Shown here: positions 29,962 through 39,839 of the stretch, in pieces
How the letters are laid out: each line of letters begins with the position of its first letter
How positions within the stretch are numbered: position 1 is the first letter of the stretch
Assembly: GCF_003943515.1 (NCBI RefSeq)
Contig: NZ_RJPT01000001.1
Span: forward strand, 281,693-345,692
Source: Streptococcus cristatus
GTDB lineage: Bacteria > Bacillota > Bacilli > Lactobacillales > Streptococcaceae
Reading direction: 5' to 3'
DNA length: 64,000 nt
Program-made: the position numbers and the translations under genes
Notes under the pieces: generated by a model
The model's database searches: none
What the model was told of the DNA's origin: nothing
What the model saw: only the letters and a program-made list of their open reading frames with translations

Positions 29962-30753
29962 ATGACTTTTAATGGTATTCTTTATAAGGTAGTTGATGAA
30001 GTGGCAACTATTACCTTCAATCGTCCTGAAGTTTCAAATGGTTTCAATATTCCGATGTGTGAGGAGATTTTAGAAGCGATTGAGCTGGCCGCAAATGATG
30101 AGGCAGTGAAGTTTTTAGTGATCAATGCCAATGGAAAGGTCTTTTCTGTCGGTGGTGACCTAGCTGAGATGCAAAGAGCTGTCAGTGCTGACGATATCCA
30201 GTCATTGGTAAAAATTGCAGAGCTGGTCAATAATATTTCCTTTGCCATGAAACGTCTACCCAAGCCAGTTATCATGAGTGTGGATGGCCCTGTTGCAGGC
30301 GCTGCTGCCAATATGGTTGTGGCTGCCGATTTCTGTATTGCGACAGAGAAATCTCGCTTCATTCAAGCTTTTGTGGGAGTGGGCTTAGCGCCAGATGCTG
30401 GTGGATTGTATTTACTAACTCGGGCAATTGGTGTGACTCGGGCAACCCATTTGGTTATGACTGGAGAGGCTCTGACCGCAGAGAAGGCACTAGATTATGG
30501 CTTGCTCTATAAAGTCTGTGAAGCAGAAAAATTGGAAAAAACAACAGAACAGCTACTGAAGAAGCTAAAACGTGGCTCGCTGAATTCTTACAGAGCCATG
30601 AAAGAAATGGTCTGGAAGAGCCTTTTCAGCGGTTGGAAAGAATATGCGGAGTTGGAGTTATCTTTACAGAAGTCCCTTGCTTTCACTGAGGATTTCAAAG
30701 AAGGTGTCCAAGCTTATACTGAGAAGCGTCGTCCACAATTTACAGGTAAGTAA
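29962..30753 (+). CDS. fabM: Trans-2-decenoyl-ACP isomerase
   Basis: A 263-residue crotonase-fold enzyme. In streptococci FabM converts trans-2-decenoyl-ACP to cis-3-decenoyl-ACP, the branch point for unsaturated fatty acids. Typical segments are [19 protein letters not shown], the oxyanion-hole region [14 protein letters not shown] and [19 protein letters not shown]. As first gene of the cluster, before fabT, it cannot be mistaken for a beta-oxidation hydratase. It probably has its own transcript. Identification rests on family plus context, since crotonase members are similar in sequence. Confidence 0.93.
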   Translation: MTFNGILYKVVDEVATITFNRPEVSNGFNIPMCEEILEAIELAANDEAVKFLVINANGKVFSVGGDLAEMQRAVSADDIQSLVKIAELVNNISFAMKRLPKPVIMSVDGPVAGAAANMVVAADFCIATEKSRFIQAFVGVGLAPDAGGLYLLTRAIGVTRATHLVMTGEALTAEKALDYGLLYKVCEAEKLEKTTEQLLKKLKRGSLNSYRAMKEMVWKSLFSGWKEYAELELSLQKSLAFTEDFKEGVQAYTEKRRPQFTGK

Positions 30754-30774
30754 CGATTTGCAGAATAAGAAAAT

Positions 30775-30791
30775 TGTTTGAAAATCAAATA
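30775..30791. promoter_or_regulatory. Second FabT-like site upstream of fabT
   Basis: TGTTTGAAAATCAAATA keeps the TTTGA..ATCAAAT core with four mismatches to consensus and lies 16 bases before the fabT -35. Confidence 0.4.
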
Positions 30792-30806
30792 AATTTTCAA
30801 AAGGAC

Positions 30807-30835
30807 TTGCAAATTATTTTGAGATCTGATAAAAT
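30807..30835 (+). promoter_or_regulatory. Promoter of fabT operon
   Basis: TTGCAA (30807-30812), 17-base spacer, TAAAAT (30830-30835) with an extended TG. Confidence 0.75.
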
Positions 30836-30849
30836 TTGAATATCAAAGT
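30833..30849. promoter_or_regulatory. FabT box at its own promoter
   Basis: AATTTGAATATCAAAGT differs from the FabT consensus at two positions and covers the end of the -10 and the start point. Confidence 0.7.
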
Positions 30850-30870
30850 ATTTATGAAGGAGGTGTTGGT

Positions 30871-31305
30871 TTGAATTATCAATTAGTCAATGATTATTTA
30901 ACATCCATTTTTAATAATGTTTTGGTTATTGAAGAGTCCAGCCTCCGAGGCAGTCAATTTAAAGATGTCTCCATTAAAGAAATGCACACTATTGATGTTA
31001 TTGGTACCATGCCTAATGCGACTCCAAGCGATATTTCAAAGGAATTGTTAGTCACTTTGGGGACTGTCACAACTAGCTTGAATAACTTAGAGCGTAAAGG
31101 GTATATCGAGCGTCGCCGTTCATCCATTGACCGTCGTGTAGTTCATCTGAGTTTGACTAAGAAGGGGAGGCTCTTGTATCGCCTTCATAAACGATTCCAC
31201 AATCGCATGGTCATGCAAGTGGTGGAAGGAATGTCCTCAGAAGAAAAAAATGCAATGCAAAAAGGTTTGCAGAACTTGTATAATTTTTTAGAGGAGTTGA
31301 AATAA
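30871..31305 (+). CDS. fabT: Fatty acid biosynthesis repressor FabT
   Basis: A 144-residue MarR-family repressor. The winged helix-turn-helix is visible in [20 protein letters not shown] and the wing in [19 protein letters not shown]. In streptococci FabT binds DNA best in complex with long-chain acyl-ACP, and lowers fab gene expression when exogenous fatty acids are available. The start codon is TTG after AAGGAGGTG. A FabT box overlaps its promoter. The stop codon overlaps the fabH start (TAATG). Confidence 0.95.
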   Translation: MNYQLVNDYLTSIFNNVLVIEESSLRGSQFKDVSIKEMHTIDVIGTMPNATPSDISKELLVTLGTVTTSLNNLERKGYIERRRSSIDRRVVHLSLTKKGRLLYRLHKRFHNRMVMQVVEGMSSEEKNAMQKGLQNLYNFLEELK

Positions 31306-32279
31306 TGAACTATGCAAGAATTACTCAAGTAGCTCATTATGCTCCAGAGCAGATTGTCACAAATGATGATCTAGCCAAGATGATGGATACAAGTGATGAA
31401 TGGATCTCAAGTCGCACGGGTATCAAACAGCGACATTTATCTCGGACTGAGTCAACAAGTGATTTAGCTACAAAGGTCGCTGAGCAATTGCTAGAAAAGG
31501 CTCAACTGTCTGCTGATCAGCTTGATTTTATCATTGTTGCGACGATCACTCCGGATTCTATGATGCCGTCAACTGCAGCTAGAGTGCAGGCCAATATTGG
31601 AGCTGCCAAGGCTTTTGCTTTTGACTTGACGGCAGCTTGCAGTGGCTTCATCTTTGCCTTATCAACTGGAGAAAAGTTCATTTCCTCTGGTCGCTATCAA
31701 AGAGGTTTGGTCATCGGTAGCGAAACGCTTTCGAAAGTCGTTGATTGGTCGGATCGTGCGACGTCAGTCTTATTTGGTGATGGGGCTGGGGGAGTCTTAC
31801 TTGAAGCGGCAGAAAAACAGCATTTTTGGGCTGAAAATCAGTTTACTGATGGCTTGAGAGGTCAGAGTTTGACTTGTGGTGGACTTGGTTTGTCTTCTCC
31901 GTTTTCGGAAAAGCAAGTTGATGACCGCTATTTGAAAATGGAAGGCCGAGCAATCTTTGATTTCGCTATTCGTGATGTGGCACAGTCTATCAAAAATACC
32001 ATTGAAGAGAGTCCATTTTCAGTGGAGGAGCTTGATTATCTGCTCTTGCATCAGGCTAATATCCGAATTTTAGATAAAATGGCTAAGAAACTCGGAGTTT
32101 CTCGGGAAAAACTACCTGCTAATATGATGGAATATGGCAATACTAGTGCAGCTAGCATCCCGATTTTATTATCTGAGTGTGTCCAACAGGACTTGATTAA
32201 GCTGAACGGAGATCAGACTATTTTATTGTCAGGTTTCGGTGGAGGTTTGACATGGGGCACGCTTATTGTTACAATTTAG
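31305..32279 (+). CDS. fabH: 3-oxoacyl-ACP synthase III
   Basis: A 324-residue condensing enzyme that starts fatty acid synthesis by joining acetyl-CoA and malonyl-ACP. The catalytic triad is Cys112 in [10 protein letters not shown], His in [10 protein letters not shown] and Asn in [20 protein letters not shown] near the start is typical. It overlaps fabT by one base, so the repressor and the first synthesis enzyme are co-translated. Confidence 0.97.
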   Translation: MNYARITQVAHYAPEQIVTNDDLAKMMDTSDEWISSRTGIKQRHLSRTESTSDLATKVAEQLLEKAQLSADQLDFIIVATITPDSMMPSTAARVQANIGAAKAFAFDLTAACSGFIFALSTGEKFISSGRYQRGLVIGSETLSKVVDWSDRATSVLFGDGAGGVLLEAAEKQHFWAENQFTDGLRGQSLTCGGLGLSSPFSEKQVDDRYLKMEGRAIFDFAIRDVAQSIKNTIEESPFSVEELDYLLLHQANIRILDKMAKKLGVSREKLPANMMEYGNTSAASIPILLSECVQQDLIKLNGDQTILLSGFGGGLTWGTLIVTI

Positions 32280-32333
32280 TTAATCATGTGGAAACACATA
32301 GATAAAAAATATATTTTTTAAAGGAGTCTATCC

Positions 32334-32558
32334 ATGGCAGTATTTGAAAAAGTACAAGAAATTATCGTTGAGGAACTTGGTAAAGAGCCATCAGAAGTTA
32401 CACTTGAGTCAACTTTCGATGATCTTGAAGCAGATTCATTGGATTTGTTCCAAGTAATTTCAGAAATCGAAGATGCATTTGACATCCAAATCGAAACTGA
32501 AGAAGGCTTGAAAACAGTTGGTGACTTGGTTGCCTACGTAGAAGAAAAAACAAAATAA
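32334..32558 (+). CDS. acpP: Acyl carrier protein
   Basis: A 74-residue acidic four-helix carrier. The phosphopantetheine serine is Ser35 in [12 protein letters not shown]. It carries growing acyl chains between the Fab enzymes and, as acyl-ACP, is the FabT corepressor. AAAGGAGTC is a strong ribosome binding site. A 9-bp hairpin follows the stop codon. Confidence 0.96.
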   Translation: MAVFEKVQEIIVEELGKEPSEVTLESTFDDLEADSLDLFQVISEIEDAFDIQIETEEGLKTVGDLVAYVEEKTK

Positions 32559-32567
32559 TAAAGATTT

Positions 32568-32589
32568 GAGAGTATCGCAAGATATTCTC
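32568..32589 (+). promoter_or_regulatory. Hairpin after acpP (GCAA tetraloop)
   Basis: GAGAGTATC-GCAA-GATATTCTC forms a nine-pair stem with a GNRA-type loop ten bases after acpP. The T-tract after it is weak (TCTTGTTT), so it may protect the acpP 3' end or attenuate readthrough rather than stop it. Confidence 0.6.
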
Positions 32590-32604
32590 TCTTGTTTAGG
32601 TAAT

Positions 32605-32621
32605 AGTTTGAATTTCAAAGT
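32605..32621. promoter_or_regulatory. FabT box upstream of fabK
   Basis: AGTTTGAATTTCAAAGT has three mismatches to the FabT consensus. A FabT site before fabK is known in the pneumococcus. Confidence 0.6.
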
Positions 32622-32688
32622 AAAAAGGTTGCTATCTAGCGGTTTGGGCTCAAGCTATTACTTAAGCAATGATTATGAGGAAGGTATT

Positions 32689-33663
32689 ATGCAAACACGA
32701 ATTACAGAATTATTAGATATCAAATATCCTATTTTCCAAGGTGGTATGGCCTGGGTTGCAGATGGGGACTTGGCTGGTGCTGTTTCAAAGGCTGGTGGTC
32801 TTGGGATCATCGGTGGCGGAAATGCTCCTAAGGAAGTGGTGAAAGCCAATATTGACAAGATTAAGTCTTTGACGGATCGTCCTTTCGGCGTCAATATCAT
32901 GCTTTTGTCGCCTTTTGTAGATGACATCGTGGATTTGGTGATTGAAGAGGGTGTAAAAGTGGTAACGACTGGTGCGGGCAATCCAAGCAAGTACATGGCT
33001 CGTTTCCATGAGGCAGGTATTACGGTGATTCCTGTTGTACCAAGTGTGGCTTTGGCTAAACGGATGGAAAAAATCGGAGCAGATGCCGTCATTGCTGAAG
33101 GAATGGAAGCTGGTGGTCACATCGGTAAGTTAACAACCATGACCTTGGTTCGTCAGGTTGTAGAGGCAGTTAACATTCCAGTTATTGCGGCTGGTGGTAT
33201 TGCGGATGGATCTGGTGCTGCGGCTGGCTTTATGTTAGGAGCAGAAGCGGTTCAGGTCGGAACACGCTTCGTTGTAGCTAAGGAATCCAATGCTCATCAA
33301 AATTATAAAGATATGATTTTGAAAGCTCGTGATATCGATACGACAATTTCTGCTCAGCACTTTGGTCATGCGGTTCGTGCGCTCAAGAATAAGTTGACTC
33401 GCGATTTTGAAAAGGCTGAAAAAGAAGCCTTCAAGCAAGAAAATCCAGACTTGACTGTTTTTGAAAATCTGGGTGCTGGTGCCTTGGCTAATGCAGTTGT
33501 TCGTGGCGATGTGGAAAATGGTTCCGTCATGTCTGGTCAGATTGCCGGCTTAGTCAGCAAGGAAGAAACGGTCGAAGAAATCCTCAAGGATATCTATTAT
33601 GGCGCTGCTGAGAAGATTCAGCAAGAAGCAAAACGTTGGGCAGGAGTAACTAGAAATGACTAA
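32689..33663 (+). CDS. fabK: Enoyl-ACP reductase II (FabK)
   Basis: A 324-residue FMN-dependent TIM-barrel enoyl-ACP reductase, unrelated to FabI and the reason streptococci resist triclosan. It begins TRITELLDIKYPIFQGGMAW and shows the flavin phosphate segments NIPVIAAGGIADGSG and GAEAVQVGTRFV. I chose the ATG at 32689 after GAGGAAGG; an upstream in-frame start at 32566 would run through the FabT site. It overlaps fabD by eight bases. Confidence 0.96.
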   Translation: MQTRITELLDIKYPIFQGGMAWVADGDLAGAVSKAGGLGIIGGGNAPKEVVKANIDKIKSLTDRPFGVNIMLLSPFVDDIVDLVIEEGVKVVTTGAGNPSKYMARFHEAGITVIPVVPSVALAKRMEKIGADAVIAEGMEAGGHIGKLTTMTLVRQVVEAVNIPVIAAGGIADGSGAAAGFMLGAEAVQVGTRFVVAKESNAHQNYKDMILKARDIDTTISAQHFGHAVRALKNKLTRDFEKAEKEAFKQENPDLTVFENLGAGALANAVVRGDVENGSVMSGQIAGLVSKEETVEEILKDIYYGAAEKIQQEAKRWAGVTRND

Positions 33664-34576
33664 AAGGGCCTTTCTCTTTGCCGGTCAGGGTGCCCAATAT
33701 CTGGGGATGGCTCGTGACCTCTATGAGCAGTATGATGTGGTCAAGGCGACCTTTGAGGAAGCGAGTCAGGTCCTAGGCTATGATGTTCGGGAATTGATTG
33801 ATAAGGATGAGGAAAAACTCAACCAAACTCGCTATACTCAGCCAGCAATTTTGACAACTTCTCTTGCTATTTATCGCCTGTTGGCAGAAAAAGGAATCCG
33901 TCCTGATATAGTAGCCGGTCTTTCTCTGGGCGAATACTCTGCCTTAGTAGCTGCTGGCGCGCTGGACTTCAAAACAGCGCTAGCTCTAGTCGCTAAACGC
34001 GGAGCTTTCATGGAAGAAGCAGCTCCTGCTGGTTCTGGGAAGATGGTTGCGGTCTTGAATGCGGAAGTAGCTCTTATTGAAGAGGCCTGCCAGACAGCCA
34101 ATCAGCTAGGAGTCGTCTCTCCTGCCAATTACAACACTCCAGGTCAAATCGTCATTGGAGGAGATGTGGCAGCGGTGGATAAAGCGGTGGAATTGCTTAA
34201 GGAAGCAGGTGTGAAGCGCTTGATTCTGCTGAACGTTTCTGGTCCTTTCCATACGGCACTTTTAAAACCAGCCAGTGAGCAATTAGCTCGGGTTTTGGCT
34301 GAAACAGAATTTGCTGATTTTCAGCTTCCGCTAGTGGGTAATACAGAGGCGGATATCATGGAAACTGGCAGAATTAAGGAATTGTTAACTCGTCAGGTCA
34401 TGGAGCCGGTTCGTTTCTACGATAGTATTGCTAAAATGCAAGAAGCTGGTGTGACAGAGTTTATCGAGATTGGTCCAGGGAAAGTATTGTCTGGCTTTCT
34501 GAAAAAAATTGATAAATCAGCAGTTGTTTATCATGTTGAAAGTGTGGAGACTTTGACAGCCCTACTGGAAAAATAA
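33656..34576 (+). CDS. fabD: Malonyl-CoA:ACP transacylase
   Basis: A 306-residue transacylase that loads malonyl onto ACP. It begins TKRAFLFAGQGAQYLGMARD and has the nucleophile elbow GLSLGEYSALVAAG (GLSLG in place of the commoner GHSLG) with the histidine in GPFHTALL. The start lies within the 3' end of fabK, indicating translational coupling. Confidence 0.96.
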   Translation: MTKRAFLFAGQGAQYLGMARDLYEQYDVVKATFEEASQVLGYDVRELIDKDEEKLNQTRYTQPAILTTSLAIYRLLAEKGIRPDIVAGLSLGEYSALVAAGALDFKTALALVAKRGAFMEEAAPAGSGKMVAVLNAEVALIEEACQTANQLGVVSPANYNTPGQIVIGGDVAAVDKAVELLKEAGVKRLILLNVSGPFHTALLKPASEQLARVLAETEFADFQLPLVGNTEADIMETGRIKELLTRQVMEPVRFYDSIAKMQEAGVTEFIEIGPGKVLSGFLKKIDKSAVVYHVESVETLTALLEK

Positions 34577-34588
34577 TGGGGAATACCA

Positions 34589-35323
34589 ATGGAATTAAAG
34601 AATAAAAATGTTTTTATTACTGGCTCTAGCCGTGGGATTGGTCTGGCTATTGCCCATAAGTTTGCAAGTGCAGGTGCCAATATTGTCTTGAACGGTCGCG
34701 GTCAAATTTCAGACCAAGTTTTAGCTGAGTTTGCTGGCTATCCGGTCAAAGTCGTGGCTATTTCAGGCGATGTGTCTGATGGTACTGATGCTAAGCGAAT
34801 GATTGAAGAGGCGATTGCAGCTTTGGGCTCTGTAGATGTCTTGGTCAATAATGCTGGAATTACCCGCGATAAGATTATGCTCAAGATGACAGAGGAAGAC
34901 TTCGAGCAAGTGCTGAAGGTCAATCTGACTGGAGCCTTTAATATGACGCAAGCCGTCTTGAAACCAATGACCAAGGCTCGCCAAGGAGCAATTATCAACC
35001 TATCAAGTGTTGTCGGCTTGACTGGTAATGTCGGCCAGGCCAACTATGCAGCTTCTAAAGCTGGCTTGATTGGATTTTCTAAGTCGGTTGCTCGTGAGGT
35101 AGCTGGGCGCAATATCCGTGTCAATGTGATTGCCCCAGGCTTTATCGAATCGGATATGACAGACGGGCTTTCTGAAAAAATCAAAGAAGCTTCTCTGGCT
35201 CAAATCCCAATGAAACGGTTCGGCAATACCGAAGAAGTAGCGGATGTTGCCCTATTCTTAGCAGGCCAGGAATACCTTACTGGTCAGGTCATCGCGATTG
35301 ATGGCGGACTGACAATGCAGTAA
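34589..35323 (+). CDS. fabG: 3-oxoacyl-ACP reductase
   Basis: A 244-residue short-chain dehydrogenase that reduces 3-oxoacyl-ACP with NADPH. The cofactor loop is TGSSRGIGLA, and the catalytic Ser-Tyr-Lys set is in IINLSSVVGL and QANYAASKAG. The NNAG motif is intact (LVNNAGITRDKIM). It lies 12 bases after fabD. Confidence 0.97.
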   Translation: MELKNKNVFITGSSRGIGLAIAHKFASAGANIVLNGRGQISDQVLAEFAGYPVKVVAISGDVSDGTDAKRMIEEAIAALGSVDVLVNNAGITRDKIMLKMTEEDFEQVLKVNLTGAFNMTQAVLKPMTKARQGAIINLSSVVGLTGNVGQANYAASKAGLIGFSKSVAREVAGRNIRVNVIAPGFIESDMTDGLSEKIKEASLAQIPMKRFGNTEEVADVALFLAGQEYLTGQVIAIDGGLTMQ

Positions 35324-35374
35324 TTGCATGTATTTGGATTTGACAGTTTACCAATTATCATAAAGGAGTTCACT

Positions 35375-36607
35375 ATGAAACTAAATCGAGTTGTTGTAAC
35401 AGGTTATGGCTTAACCTCTCCCATCGGAAATACACCAGAAGAATTTTGGAATAGTTTAAAAGAAGGTAAGATTGGGATTGGTCCCATCACAAAGTTTGAT
35501 CACAGCGATTTTGCTGTTCATAATGCGGCTGAAGTCCAAGACTTTCCATTTGATAAATACTTTATCAAGAAAGATACCAATCGTTTTGACAATTATTCTT
35601 TGTATGCTTTGTATGCAGCTCAAGAAGCGGTAACAAATGCGAATCTTGATGTAGAAGCAATCGATAAAGACCGTTTTGGTGTCATCGTGGCTTCTGGTAT
35701 CGGTGGTATCAAGGAAATCGAAGATCAAGTCATTCGATTGCATGAGAAAGGTCCAAAACGCGTTAAGCCAATGACTCTTCCAAAAGCTTTGCCAAATATG
35801 GCTTCAGGAAATGTTGCGATGCGCTTCGGAGCAAACGGGATTTGTAAATCAATCAATACAGCTTGTGCCTCATCAAATGATGCGATTGGGGATGCCTTCC
35901 GCTCTATCAAGTTTGGTTTCCAAGATGTCATGTTGGTGGGTGGATCAGAAGCGTCTATCACTCCATTTGCCATTGCTGGTTTCCAAGCTTTGACTGCCCT
36001 ATCAACTACAGAAGATCCAACTCGTGCTTCTATTCCATTTGATAAAGACCGTAATGGCTTTGTCATGGGAGAAGGTTCTGGTATGTTGGTGCTTGAAAGT
36101 CTGGAACACGCTGAAAAACGAGGAGCGACTATCTTGGCTGAAGTAGTTGGCTACGGTAATACCTGTGATGCTTACCACATGACTTCACCTCATCCAGAAG
36201 GTCAAGGTGCCATCAAGGCAATCAAATTGGCTTTGGAAGAGGCAGAGATTTCTCCAGAGCAAGTGGCTTATGTCAATGCCCATGGTACTTCAACTCCTGC
36301 TAATGAAAAAGGAGAAAGTGGTGCTATCGTAGCTGTTCTTGGTAAAGAAGTACCTGTATCTTCAACCAAGTCCTTTACAGGACACTTGCTTGGAGCTGCA
36401 GGAGCGGTAGAAGCAATCGCTACAATCGAAGCAATGCGCCATAACTTTGTACCAAAAACAGCCGGAACAAGTGAATTGTCAGACTATATTGAAGCGAATG
36501 TCGTTTATGGACAAGGCTTGGAGCAGGAAATTCCTTATGCGATTTCCAATACATTTGGCTTCGGCGGCCACAATGCGGTTCTGGCATTCAAGCGTTGGGA
36601 GGGCTAG
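35375..36607 (+). CDS. fabF: 3-oxoacyl-ACP synthase II
   Basis: A 410-residue elongating condensing enzyme. The Cys-His-His triad lies in SINTACASSNDAIG, VNAHGTSTPANEKGE and SFTGHLLGAAGAVE. The FGFGGHNAVLAF C-terminus is typical. The ATG at 35375 after AAAGGAG is used; an upstream in-frame ATG at 35324 directly after fabG would add 17 residues with no ribosome binding site. Confidence 0.97.
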   Translation: MKLNRVVVTGYGLTSPIGNTPEEFWNSLKEGKIGIGPITKFDHSDFAVHNAAEVQDFPFDKYFIKKDTNRFDNYSLYALYAAQEAVTNANLDVEAIDKDRFGVIVASGIGGIKEIEDQVIRLHEKGPKRVKPMTLPKALPNMASGNVAMRFGANGICKSINTACASSNDAIGDAFRSIKFGFQDVMLVGGSEASITPFAIAGFQALTALSTTEDPTRASIPFDKDRNGFVMGEGSGMLVLESLEHAEKRGATILAEVVGYGNTCDAYHMTSPHPEGQGAIKAIKLALEEAEISPEQVAYVNAHGTSTPANEKGESGAIVAVLGKEVPVSSTKSFTGHLLGAAGAVEAIATIEAMRHNFVPKTAGTSELSDYIEANVVYGQGLEQEIPYAISNTFGFGGHNAVLAFKRWEG

Positions 36608-37105
36608 ATGAATATCAATGAAATTAAGGACTTGATGGCTCAGTTTGACCAGTCAAGCCTGCGTGAATTTTCTTATAAAAATCAAAGTGATGAATTGACT
36701 TTCAGCAAGAATGAAAGTTCTGCCGCAGTTGCAGCAACTCCAGCAGTCAGTGCAGCACCTGTTATAGCTCCTGTGCAGCCAGCAAGCGCACCTGTAGCTG
36801 AGACAGTTCCCCAAGCAGCTCCAACTGCAGCACCTGAGGTGGCTCCAGAGGCTCCGGTACCAGCTGCTGAGGGTGATGTCGTGGAAAGTCCCTTGGTTGG
36901 CGTGGCTTACTTAGCTGCAGGTCCAGATAAACCAGCTTTTGTCAGTGTAGGAGACCAAGTTAAAAAAGGTCAAACCTTGATGATTATTGAAGCCATGAAG
37001 GTCATGAATGAAGTGCCAGCACCGAAAGATGGTCTGATTACAGAAATTCTGGTTCAGAATGAAGAAATGGTTGAGTTTGGGAAAGGGCTGGTACGCATCA
37101 AATGA
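36608..37105 (+). CDS. accB: Biotin carboxyl carrier protein of acetyl-CoA carboxylase
   Basis: A 165-residue BCCP. After a short N-terminal domain comes a long Ala/Pro/Val-rich linker (about residues 38-88) and the biotinyl domain, with the biotin attached to Lys131 in [11 protein letters not shown]. It carries CO2 between AccC and AccAD for malonyl-CoA formation. The start follows the fabF stop immediately and its end overlaps fabZ by four bases. Confidence 0.97.
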   Translation: MNINEIKDLMAQFDQSSLREFSYKNQSDELTFSKNESSAAVAATPAVSAAPVIAPVQPASAPVAETVPQAAPTAAPEVAPEAPVPAAEGDVVESPLVGVAYLAAGPDKPAFVSVGDQVKKGQTLMIIEAMKVMNEVPAPKDGLITEILVQNEEMVEFGKGLVRIK

Positions 37106-37524
37106 TTGATATCAATGCAATAAAAGAAGCGCTTCCGCATCGCTATCCCATGCTTTTGGTGGACCGTGTATTGGAAGTCAGCGAAGATGAAATTGTCGCT
37201 TTGAAAAATGTGACGATCAACGAGCCATTCTTTAACGGACATTTCCCTCAGTATCCAGTTATGCCAGGTGTCTTAATCATGGAAGCACTGGCTCAAACGG
37301 CTGGTGTGCTGGAATTGTCTAAAGAAGAAAATAAGGGCAAACTGGTCTTCTATGCTGGCATGGACAAGGTTAAGTTCAAGAAGCAAGTTGTGCCAGGTGA
37401 CCAGCTGATTATGACGGCTAAGTTTGTCAAGCGCCGTGGCACCATTGCAGTGGTAGAGGCCAAGGCCGAAGTTAATGGCAAACTTGCAGCAAGCGGAACC
37501 TTGACCTTTGCGATTGGTCAATAA
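37102..37524 (+). CDS. fabZ: 3-hydroxyacyl-ACP dehydratase
   Basis: A 140-residue hot-dog-fold dehydratase. The catalytic His47 and Glu61 lie in [20 protein letters not shown], and the N-terminus shows [13 protein letters not shown]. With no FabA here it works with FabM to give saturated and unsaturated chains. It overlaps accB (ATGA). Confidence 0.97.
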   Translation: MIDINAIKEALPHRYPMLLVDRVLEVSEDEIVALKNVTINEPFFNGHFPQYPVMPGVLIMEALAQTAGVLELSKEENKGKLVFYAGMDKVKFKKQVVPGDQLIMTAKFVKRRGTIAVVEAKAEVNGKLAASGTLTFAIGQ

Positions 37525-37542
37525 GAAAGAGGAGATTTCACC

Positions 37543-38910
37543 ATGTTTCGTAAAATTTTAATTGCTAACCGTGGGGAAATTGCGGTCAGAATTATTCGTG
37601 CAGCTCGCGAGTTGGGAATTGATACGGTAGCTGTTTATTCAACGGCTGACAAGGAAGCTCTTCACACCCTACTGGCTGATGAGGCGGTTTGTATCGGACC
37701 AGCCAAGTCTACAGATTCTTATCTGAATATGAATGCTGTCCTATCTGCTGCTGTTCTGACAGGTGCGGAAGCCATTCACCCTGGTTTTGGTTTTTTGAGT
37801 GAAAACTCTAAATTTGCGACCATGTGCGAAGAAGTCGGCATTAAGTTTATTGGACCTTCAGGTGCTGTCATGGACTTGATGGGGGACAAGATTAATGCTC
37901 GGGCTCAGATGATTAAGGCCAAAGTACCGGTTATCCCAGGTTCTGATGGAGAAGTCCATACCTCTGAAGAAGCCTTGGAAGTCGCCGAAAAGATTGGCTA
38001 TCCAGTCATGCTCAAAGCTTCTGCTGGTGGCGGAGGCAAGGGTATTCGTAAGGTTGAAAAGCCTGAGGATTTAGTAGCAGCCTTTGAGTCTGCTTCTAGT
38101 GAAGCCAAAGCAGCCTTTGGTAATGGTGCCATGTATATGGAGCGCGTCATATATCCAGCGCGCCATATTGAGGTGCAGATTTTGGCAGATCAGCAGGGGC
38201 ATGTGGTCCACTTGGGCGAGCGGGATTGCTCTTTGCAGCGGAATAATCAGAAAGTACTGGAAGAAAGTCCATCTGTGGCAATTGGGAAAACCCTACGCCA
38301 GCAGATTGGGGAAGCGGCTGTTCGAGCAGCTGAGTCTGTCGGCTATGAAAATGCTGGGACGATTGAGTTTCTGCTGGATGAAGCCAAGGGTGAATTCTAC
38401 TTTATGGAGATGAATACTCGGGTGCAGGTAGAGCATCCAGTGACTGAGTTTGTCACCGGTGTGGATATTGTTAAAGAGCAGATTAAGATTGCGGATGGTC
38501 AAGAGCTGTCCTTTAGTCAAGAAGATGTTGAAATTCGCGGTCATGCGATTGAATGTCGGATCAATGCTGAAAATCCAGCCTTTAACTTTGCACCGAGCCC
38601 AGGCAAGATTTCCAATCTTTATCTGCCAAGTGGCGGAGTGGGCCTGCGCGTGGATTCAGCAGTCTATCCTGGCTACACCATTCCTCCTTACTATGACAGT
38701 ATGATTGCCAAAATCATCGTTCACGGGGAAAATCGCTTTGATGCCCTGATGAAGATGCAACGTGCACTCTATGAACTAGAAATCGACGGTGTCGTGACCA
38801 ATAGCAGTTTCCAACTGGATCTGATTTCAGATCCTAATGTGATTGCTGGTGATTATGATACAGCCTTTCTCATGGAGAAGTTCCTTCCGGCTTATCAAGA
38901 GAAAAAATAG
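37543..38910 (+). CDS. accC: Biotin carboxylase of acetyl-CoA carboxylase
   Basis: A 455-residue ATP-grasp enzyme that carboxylates biotin on AccB. It begins FRKILIANRGEIAVRIIRAA; the ATP-binding glycine loop is KASAGGGGKGIR and MEMNTRVQVEHPVTE holds active-site residues. AAGAGGAG precedes the ATG. Length is normal. Confidence 0.98.
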   Translation: MFRKILIANRGEIAVRIIRAARELGIDTVAVYSTADKEALHTLLADEAVCIGPAKSTDSYLNMNAVLSAAVLTGAEAIHPGFGFLSENSKFATMCEEVGIKFIGPSGAVMDLMGDKINARAQMIKAKVPVIPGSDGEVHTSEEALEVAEKIGYPVMLKASAGGGGKGIRKVEKPEDLVAAFESASSEAKAAFGNGAMYMERVIYPARHIEVQILADQQGHVVHLGERDCSLQRNNQKVLEESPSVAIGKTLRQQIGEAAVRAAESVGYENAGTIEFLLDEAKGEFYFMEMNTRVQVEHPVTEFVTGVDIVKEQIKIADGQELSFSQEDVEIRGHAIECRINAENPAFNFAPSPGKISNLYLPSGGVGLRVDSAVYPGYTIPPYYDSMIAKIIVHGENRFDALMKMQRALYELEIDGVVTNSSFQLDLISDPNVIAGDYDTAFLMEKFLPAYQEKK

Positions 38911-38975
38911 ATGACAAGGAGTGATTTTGTTTGAAAGAAGCGGAATCACTCTAAAATTTAATGAAGGAGTATGCA

Positions 38976-39839
38976 ATGCCTTTGTTTTCAAAAAAGGATA
39001 AATATATTCGGATCAATCCTAATCGTTCCTCTCGTGCCTTGCCTCAGCCAAAACCAGAAGTTCCAGATGAGCTTTTTTCCAAGTGTCCAGGTTGTAAGCA
39101 TATTATTTATCAAAAAGATTTGGGGGCAGAGCATGTCTGTCCAAGCTGTGGCTACACTTTTCGGATTTCAGCTTTTGAGCGCCTGAGCTTGACGGTGGAT
39201 GAAGGAAGTTTTGAGGAATTGTTCACAGGTATTGAGACGACAGATCCCTTGCGTTTTCCAAATTATCGAGAAAAACTGGCGGAGACACGGGCAAAGACTG
39301 GCCTAGATGAGGCTGTTTTGGCGGGGACAGCTAGTATCAAGGGACAAAAAACAGCCCTTGGGATTATGGATTCCAACTTTATCATGGCTTCCATGGGAAC
39401 GGTTGTCGGTGAAAAGATTACCCGCCTCTTTGAGTATGCGACAGAGCATCAGTTGCCAGTCGTCCTCTTTACGGCTTCTGGCGGTGCCCGCATGCAGGAG
39501 GGGATCATGAGCCTGATGCAAATGGCTAAGACTTCTGCTGCTGTACAACGTCATTCAAAGGCTGGTCTTTTTTACCTGACAGTTTTGACAGATCCGACTA
39601 CAGGCGGTGTCACAGCCTCTTTTGCTATGGAAGGGGATATTATCTTGGCAGAAGCGCAGGCTTTGGTCGGCTTTGCTGGTCGTCGAGTTATTGAGTCTAC
39701 TGTACGGGAAAAATTGCCAGATGACTTTCAAAAGGCAGAGTTTTTGCTGGACCATGGCTTTGTTGATGCGATTGTCAAGCGTGGTGAATTGCGGGATCGG
39801 ATTGCTACTCTCTTGAGCTTTCATGGAGGTGACCAATGA
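38976..39839 (+). CDS. accD: Acetyl-CoA carboxylase carboxyltransferase beta subunit
   Basis: A 287-residue crotonase-fold carboxyltransferase subunit with an N-terminal zinc ribbon (Cys37, Cys40, Cys55, Cys58 in CPGCKH...CPSCG). [20 protein letters not shown] is the conserved active-site region. The ATG at 38976 fits AAGGAGTA; the ATG at 38961 overlaps that site. It overlaps accA by four bases. Confidence 0.97.
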   Translation: MPLFSKKDKYIRINPNRSSRALPQPKPEVPDELFSKCPGCKHIIYQKDLGAEHVCPSCGYTFRISAFERLSLTVDEGSFEELFTGIETTDPLRFPNYREKLAETRAKTGLDEAVLAGTASIKGQKTALGIMDSNFIMASMGTVVGEKITRLFEYATEHQLPVVLFTASGGARMQEGIMSLMQMAKTSAAVQRHSKAGLFYLTVLTDPTTGGVTASFAMEGDIILAEAQALVGFAGRRVIESTVREKLPDDFQKAEFLLDHGFVDAIVKRGELRDRIATLLSFHGGDQ

